Source: Oscillospiraceae bacterium (GTDB lineage Bacteria; Bacillota; Clostridia; Oscillospirales; Oscillospiraceae). Taken from it: 64,000 nt of DNA. A model generated the notes under the pieces. It made no database searches. It was given only the letters and a program-made list of their open reading frames with translations, and was not told the origin of the DNA. Shown one piece after another: positions 59,527 to 64,000 of this stretch; position 1 is the stretch's first letter, and each line of letters starts with the position of its first letter. The DNA lies in the NCBI GenBank assembly GCA_021205095.1, contig JAJPYE010000065.1:1-64000 (forward strand). The letters are read 5' to 3'. Both the position numbers and the translations under genes were made by a program.

Positions 59527-60759
59527 ATGAAGTACTTATTGGTTATCGGCGACGGCATGGCGGATAATCCCGTGCCGGAGTTGGGAAATAAAACGCCGCT
59601 GGAAGTGGCGAACAAGCCTGTGATAGACGATTTGTCCCGCCGGGGCGTTTTGGGCAGCGTTGTCAACTGTCCCAAGCAGTTTGAGCCGGGCAGCGCTACG
59701 GCTATCATGTCCATTTTTGGGGCCTCTCCCCTGCGGTATTACCATGGCCGGGGGCCGTTGGAGGCGGCTGCCCAGGATGTGAAGCTGGCCGATGGGGATA
59801 TGGCTTGCCGCTGCAATATGATTACCTTGGAGGATGCAGACGTTCCCTACGAGCAGCGGCGTATTCTGTCCCACAGCGCCGGATCAATCGAGGGCGATGT
59901 TTCCGATCAGTTGATCACAGAGCTTTGGGCCAGTCCTGAATTCTCTGCCCTGGCGGAAAAATACCGCGTCAGCATCAATCCCGGCTCCTCCTTCCGACAC
60001 TTCGCCGTTATGAGCGGCGCGGATATTACAGGTATGAAGCTGATCCCGCCTCATGACCATCTGGGCGAGGTAATTGGGCCGCTGGCCCCTTCCGGCTGCG
60101 AAGCGGCAAAGGCGCTGGAGGAACTTCAGGAGGCGGCCTTCCGCTTCCTTGGCCATCACCCGCTGAACGAAGCGCGCCGCGCCGCGGGAAAAATGCCCGC
60201 CAACGCCATATGGTTCTGGGCAGAGGGTACCGCCGCCGTGCTGCCCGACTTTCAGAAGAAGTATGGCCACACGGGGGAGGTTGTGTCCGCCGTTCCGCTG
60301 GTGCAGGGCATTGCAAAGCTTTCCGGCCTGTCAGCCCCTGTCGTCCCTGGCGTCACCGGAGAGATTGATACCAACTGGGAGGGAAAATGCGAAAAGACCA
60401 TCGAGATCCTCTCCCGCTGTGATTTTGCCGCCCTGCATATTGAGGCCCCGGACGAGTGTACCCACAACGGGGACACGCCGGGCAAGCTGCAAAGCATTGA
60501 GTGGCTGGACAGCCGGGAGGTCTCCCCTATTCTGAATTGGCTGCAAAATTGCGGCGAGGATTATCGCATCCTTATACTTTCGGATCACAAGACGCTCACA
60601 TCTAACCGGGCGCATGACGGCGACCCCGTCCCCTTTTTGATATACGACAGCCGGGAGCCGAAATGCTCCGGTCTGTCCTATACGGAGGTGAATGGACTGA
60701 AAACCGGCATTAACCTGCCGGATGGCACGGTACTGCTGAATATGCTGTTTGAGAAATGA
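59527..60759 (+). CDS. Cofactor-independent phosphoglycerate mutase, ApgM type (or proposed homoserine kinase)
   Basis: 410 residues of the alkaline-phosphatase superfamily. LLVIGDGMADNPVPELG, the PGSATAIMSIFG nucleophile region and the ending SDHKTLTSNRAHDGDPVPF with metal ligands match archaeal-type ApgM. A subset of these proteins has been proposed to be a homoserine kinase in bacteria lacking ThrB, so glycolytic activity is not certain. GGGAG precedes the ATG. The stop overlaps the ispE start. Confidence 0.8.
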   Translation: MKYLLVIGDGMADNPVPELGNKTPLEVANKPVIDDLSRRGVLGSVVNCPKQFEPGSATAIMSIFGASPLRYYHGRGPLEAAAQDVKLADGDMACRCNMITLEDADVPYEQRRILSHSAGSIEGDVSDQLITELWASPEFSALAEKYRVSINPGSSFRHFAVMSGADITGMKLIPPHDHLGEVIGPLAPSGCEAAKALEELQEAAFRFLGHHPLNEARRAAGKMPANAIWFWAEGTAAVLPDFQKKYGHTGEVVSAVPLVQGIAKLSGLSAPVVPGVTGEIDTNWEGKCEKTIEILSRCDFAALHIEAPDECTHNGDTPGKLQSIEWLDSREVSPILNWLQNCGEDYRILILSDHKTLTSNRAHDGDPVPFLIYDSREPKCSGLSYTEVNGLKTGINLPDGTVLLNMLFEK

Positions 60760-61616
60760 TTGTTCACGCCAATGGAAAATTGAATCTGTCCCTGGACGTT
60801 TTGGGACGCACAGACGGCGGCTATCACGATATGCGCATGGTGATGCAGTCTGTTTCCTTCGGGGACGATTTAGACATAAGGCTGACAAAGGACGGAACAT
60901 TTTTTATCGATCCCGGTCAGCGATACTTACCCCGCAATGAAAAAAATCTGGCGCTTCGGGCTGCCCGACTGTTCCTCGATGGAAGCGGCCTGGGGGCAAG
61001 CATACGGATAACCAAACGCCTGCCTGTATGCGCCGGATTGGGCGGCGGCTCTGCAGACGCCGCCGCCGTGTTGGTAGCTCTGAACGAGATGACCGGCGCA
61101 GGAAAAACCGAACAGGAGCTATGTGTGCTGGGGCTGCAGCTTGGCAGCGATGTCCCCTTCTGTATTCAGGGGGGAACCGCCCTAGCCGAGGGACGGGGCG
61201 AACGGCTGACCGCTCTGTCTTCCATGCCGGACTGTCCTATCGTTATATGTAAGCCGGCCTTTGCAATTTCCACTCCTGAGCTATTTGGACGCATTGATGC
61301 AAGACGCAGCCGCCTTCGTCCAGATACCAAGGGCATTTTGACCGCCCTGGAGGAACAGGACTTATACGGGGTAGCCCGCCGAATGTACAATGTTTTCGAG
61401 GATGTGCTGGATCGCCGTCAGAGCGCCGTTCCGGCCATAAAACGCCAGCTAATCGACCAGGGAGCGATTAATGCCGCCATGACCGGCACCGGCAGCGCTG
61501 TATTTGGTTTGTTCGAGGACGAAAAGGTCGCAAAAGCCGCTGTCGAAGCCCTTTCCCCCGCCAATCAATGCTGTGTTCTCACCCGCCCTGCGGATACAGG
61601 GTGCGTCCTTATATGA
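60756..61616 (+). CDS. ispE: 4-diphosphocytidyl-2-C-methyl-D-erythritol kinase
   Basis: 286 residues of the GHMP kinase family. ANGKLNLSLDVLGRTDGGYH, the ATP loop PVCAGLGGGSADAAAVL and LGSDVPFCIQGG are IspE marks. It phosphorylates the MEP-pathway intermediate between IspD and IspF, both encoded near 25 kb. The ATGA overlap with the upstream gene indicates coupling. Confidence 0.95.
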   Translation: MIVHANGKLNLSLDVLGRTDGGYHDMRMVMQSVSFGDDLDIRLTKDGTFFIDPGQRYLPRNEKNLALRAARLFLDGSGLGASIRITKRLPVCAGLGGGSADAAAVLVALNEMTGAGKTEQELCVLGLQLGSDVPFCIQGGTALAEGRGERLTALSSMPDCPIVICKPAFAISTPELFGRIDARRSRLRPDTKGILTALEEQDLYGVARRMYNVFEDVLDRRQSAVPAIKRQLIDQGAINAAMTGTGSAVFGLFEDEKVAKAAVEALSPANQCCVLTRPADTGCVLI

Positions 61617-61633
61617 AAATTTTTCCATTTTCT

Positions 61634-61682
61634 GTATAAAAAAAGCAACTCACCGCCGATAATAAAGGCGGTGAGTTTTTTT
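61634..61682 (+). promoter_or_regulatory. Candidate SigF promoter nested in a terminator hairpin before spoIIR
   Basis: GTATA (61634-61638), 16 bases, GCCGATAATA (61655-61664) matches the SigF consensus (GYATA / GGNRANAMTR) at 9 of 10 positions in the -10. ACTCACCGCC (61648-61657) pairs with GGCGGTGAGT (61667-61676), followed by Ts up to the ATG at 61683. GGTGAG in the 3' arm is the ribosome binding site. Confidence 0.6.
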
Positions 61683-62285
61683 ATGAAAAAGAATAAATTA
61701 AACTTTCATCTGCGCCCCTGGGAGATTGCACTGCTTTTGGCATTGGTTGTGACCTTCTGTGCAGGAATATGGGCGCAACGAACCCAGGACAGGCTCTCCG
61801 GGCAGCTCATTCGCCTGCATGTGATTGCAAACTCTGACAGCAGCGAGGATCAGGCAGAAAAGCTGCAATTACGGGACAAAGTTTTAGCCCTGCTCTCCCC
61901 CCTACTGGCCGACTGCGAAACGCAGGAGGAGGCCGCTGCCGTCATTTCTGAAAATATGGATGCCATAGAGGCCCTCGGAGACGTATCTGTCAGCCTGGAA
62001 ACGGAATATTACCCCACGCGAGAATATAACACCTTCTCCCTCCCCGCCGGAGAATACCTTTCCCTGCGAGTGGAAATTGGCCAGGGCCAGGGGCATAACT
62101 GGTGGTGTGTGGTGTTTCCGCCCCTTTGTACAGAGGCGCTGGCAGAGGACGTCGGGGATGCGGCGGACGCGTTCAGTCTTCTGTCAGTCGAGGACGAGAG
62201 TCTTATCACGCAGGACGGCGAGGGCTATATACTCCGCTTTCGTCTGGTGGAGCTATGGGGCGAGCTAAAGGAGGCACTGAACTAA
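61683..62285 (+). CDS. spoIIR: Stage II sporulation protein R
   Basis: 200 residues. A signal or anchor helix (about 11-32) is followed by the SpoIIR signature LIRLHVIANSDSSEDQAEKL and the NWWCVVFPPLC motif. SpoIIR is secreted from the forespore and triggers SpoIIGA to process pro-SigE in the mother cell. The GTG at 61671 lies inside the hairpin and has no ribosome binding site, so the ATG is preferred. The stop overlaps by four bases with the convergent next gene. Confidence 0.92.
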   Translation: MKKNKLNFHLRPWEIALLLALVVTFCAGIWAQRTQDRLSGQLIRLHVIANSDSSEDQAEKLQLRDKVLALLSPLLADCETQEEAAAVISENMDAIEALGDVSVSLETEYYPTREYNTFSLPAGEYLSLRVEIGQGQGHNWWCVVFPPLCTEALAEDVGDAADAFSLLSVEDESLITQDGEGYILRFRLVELWGELKEALN

Positions 62286-62938
62286 ATTCTGGCCGGGGTC
62301 GGCAGCTCCAAATCCTCTCCGGGGTCATCCTTGGAGGCGATGGACACCGGGCCGTTTTGGACTGTTACCACCGTTTTTCCCGGCTGGGTCATCACCATCA
62401 GACTGCCGAATTTATCCACGGCAAAGGCGAAGCCGTACAGGGGTACTCCCCGGTACATCACGTCCACATGGTTCATCAGCGTCAGGCACAGGCGGCAGTA
62501 ATCCTCCATCCGCGCCTGGTGGTTGGCCGGGTACTCCCCTGTCAGCGCTGCCAGGTCGGAGGCCACCTGGGCCATAAGCTCTTCCATAGGCGGCGCGTTA
62601 TCTGGGTGGAGGGTAAAGAGAAAGGCGATGCCGTCCTGGGTCATTCTGGCCCGCAGGCTGCCCACAGGCTTTTCATCCAACACCACGTCGCATGGCCAGT
62701 ATATCCTGGCCTGGCTCCCTACGGCGCGGCACAGAGACGCTGCCGCCATATGCGGCAGACACCGGGCCTCCTGCATTGTGCAGTGAAGCGCGGTGGACAC
62801 GGCGAAGGCTGACTGGCCCTCCCCTGCCGCTGCCAGAATATGACCGGGGCCGAGACGGGCCGCCTCCTCCAGCAGGGAATCCACCTCCGGCAGGCAGTGG
62901 AAGGCAAAGCCCTCCGGGGGCTGAAATTCATTCAGCAT
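62282..62938 (-). CDS. Degenerate biotin-protein-ligase-like protein
   Basis: 218 residues. The core IYWPCDVVLDEKPVGSLRARM aligns with the BirA motif KWPNDVLVDGKKVAGIL, and the C-terminus (YRGVPLYGFAFAVDKFG, then VQNGPVSI) matches the SH3-like C-terminal domain. The biotin/AMP loop GRGRRGR is missing: the region reads GEGQSAFAVS. AGGAG precedes the ATG. It lies downstream of the gene for a biotin-carrying protein, probably in one operon, so it may bind or load that protein, or be an inactive derivative. Confidence 0.6.
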   Translation of the reverse strand: MLNEFQPPEGFAFHCLPEVDSLLEEAARLGPGHILAAAGEGQSAFAVSTALHCTMQEARCLPHMAAASLCRAVGSQARIYWPCDVVLDEKPVGSLRARMTQDGIAFLFTLHPDNAPPMEELMAQVASDLAALTGEYPANHQARMEDYCRLCLTLMNHVDVMYRGVPLYGFAFAVDKFGSLMVMTQPGKTVVTVQNGPVSIASKDDPGEDLELPTPARI

Positions 62939-62975
62939 AGTTATATCTCCTTGTTTTTGCTAGTGATATAAAGGA

Positions 62976-63028
62976 AAGGGGATCGTAACAGGAGCGGAAG
63001 GTCTTCCCCCTCTGGCAGCGATCCCCTT
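62976..63028. other. Long-stem hairpin between carboxylase and ligase-like genes
   Basis: AAGGGGATCG (62976-62985) and CGATCCCCTT (63019-63028) pair perfectly and enclose a smaller GGAAG/CTTCC hairpin. On the minus strand a T-rich but interrupted stretch follows, so it may be a partial terminator or processing site. Confidence 0.55.
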
Positions 63029-63057
63029 GCTGGTTTATGCTTGTACTTATGCGGTGA

Positions 63058-64000
63058 TTACTTCAGCGTAATAAGAAGCTCTCCAGCCTTGACGCTGTCG
63101 CCCTTCTTCACAAGAACCTGGTCAATAACGCCGGCCTTCCGGGCTACGATGCTGGTTTCCATTTTCATGGCTTCCACAACAGCCAGAACCTGGTTCTCGT
63201 CCACTTCATCGCCAACCTGAACCTCCACCTTGGAGATCATGCCGGGAATAGAGGCGCCGATCTGCCGGTCATCGTCCGGGTCGGCCATGACCACGGACAC
63301 ACCCGCGTCCTTGGCTGTGGGATCGACCACCGCTACTTCGCGGCGCATTCCGTTCAGCTCGAACTGGACGTTTCTGGTGCCGTCCTCGTTCATGTCGCCC
63401 AGACCAATGTATTTGATGACCAGGGTCTTGCCGTCCTCAATGTTGATCTGGTTGACCTCGCCGACTGCCATGCCGTTGAAGAACACATGGCTGCCCATAC
63501 GCATGATGTAGCCATACTCCTTGCGGTGGCGGATGTATTCTTCGTATACCTTGGGATACATGGCATAGGAGATGAATATCTTGTCATCCTCCGCTTCGGG
63601 ATAGAACTCATGCACCTGGCGCTTGATCTCGTCCCAGTCCACGGGAGGCAGCAGTGCGCCGGGCCGCCCCTCGATGGGCTTTTCGCCCTTGAGGACGATG
63701 TCCTGGAGCCACTGAGGGATGCCGCCCACAGGCTGGCCCATCAAGCCCTTGCAGAAGCTGACCACGCTGTCCGGGAAAGCCAGGTTCGCGCCCTTCTCCC
63801 GGATATTCTCCGGGGTCAGGTTATTCTGCACCATAAAGATAGCCAGATCGCCCACCATCTTGGAGGAGGGCGTGACCTTTATCAGGTCGCCCAGCATATC
63901 GTTCACGGACTTATACATCTCCTTGACCTCGTTGAAGCGGTCGCCGAGGCCCAGCGCCTCCACCTGAGGCTGGAGGTTTGTATACTGACCGCCGGGAATC
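63058..64000 (-). CDS. Oxaloacetate decarboxylase / pyruvate carboxylase subunit with biotin domain (5' end missing)
   Basis: About 314 C-terminal residues are visible; the frame continues past the right edge. PGGQYTNLQPQVEALGLGDRF is the conserved carboxyltransferase stretch (first 20 residues seen at the edge region), then the PYC_OADA domain, and a biotinyl domain with the target lysine in VVEAMKMETSIV. It decarboxylates oxaloacetate with sodium pumping, or carboxylates pyruvate, depending on missing partners. The next gene downstream is ligase-like. Confidence 0.9.
   Translation of the reverse strand, partial: IPGGQYTNLQPQVEALGLGDRFNEVKEMYKSVNDMLGDLIKVTPSSKMVGDLAIFMVQNNLTPENIREKGANLAFPDSVVSFCKGLMGQPVGGIPQWLQDIVLKGEKPIEGRPGALLPPVDWDEIKRQVHEFYPEAEDDKIFISYAMYPKVYEEYIRHRKEYGYIMRMGSHVFFNGMAVGEVNQINIEDGKTLVIKYIGLGDMNEDGTRNVQFELNGMRREVAVVDPTAKDAGVSVVMADPDDDRQIGASIPGMISKVEVQVGDEVDENQVLAVVEAMKMETSIVARKAGVIDQVLVKKGDSVKAGELLITLK

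Overview
The window looks like a chromosomal piece of a GC-rich, anaerobic, spore-forming Clostridia (Oscillospiraceae type: Flavonifractor, Lawsonibacter, Oscillibacter and relatives). The basis is the set of sporulation genes (sigK, spoIVA, cwlD, spoIIR, a SpoVB-like flippase), the Firmicute gene order rimP-nusA-ylxR-ylxQ-infB-rbfA-nrnA-truB-ribF, strong AGGAGG ribosome binding sites, a methylerythritol phosphate (MEP) isoprenoid pathway and a biotin-dependent oxaloacetate/pyruvate carboxylase-type protein. I see no rRNA, tRNA, insertion sequence, prophage or CRISPR array.

Left third (1-24.9 kb), mostly accessory metabolism: a truncated secreted Ser-Glu-Asp-Asn repeat protein; a secreted M3 peptidase; a two-subunit molybdopterin enzyme of the pyrogallol transhydroxylase / catechol dehydroxylase type, apparently made from a leaderless mRNA and convergent with a LysR regulator; a secreted M14 carboxypeptidase; a complete branched-chain amino acid (or related) ABC transporter livJ-H-M-G-F; a divergent histidine kinase/response regulator pair; then a four-gene module (adenylating ligase, PLP decarboxylase, hexapeptide acyltransferase, acyl carrier protein) that looks like a compact carrier-protein pathway. 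Iron alcohol dehydrogenase, a divergent CoaX, a cupin and a SpoVB-like flippase follow.

Middle (25-38 kb): ispD-ispF, a DUF3343/cysteine desulfurase pair with a structured leader, a TPP riboswitch controlling thiT, the rpmH-rnpA-yidD-yidC-jag group, an MBOAT/AlgX-like O-acylation pair, a lysophospholipase-like hydrolase divergent from glpK, and an uninterrupted sigK.

Right part (38-64 kb): the nusA-infB operon running into ruvCAB, a SigH-like sigma factor, a TrmK-Nif3 fusion, spoIVA, an aminotransferase, cwlD-radA, a tyrosine recombinase, a sodium:solute symporter, ApgM, ispE, spoIIR, a degenerate biotin-ligase-like gene and a truncated biotin-carrying carboxylase subunit.

The observation I find most worth testing is a recurring layout at the 5' ends of sigK, spoIVA, the tyrosine recombinase, spoIIR and perhaps DUF3343. 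An inverted repeat has its 3' arm over the ribosome binding site or start codon, while its 5' arm overlaps or lies upstream of the gene's own -10 element. Only read-through RNA from the upstream gene could fold the hairpin; RNA begun at the gene's own promoter would lack the 5' arm and be freely translated. The carrier-protein module is the best candidate for an undescribed pathway.
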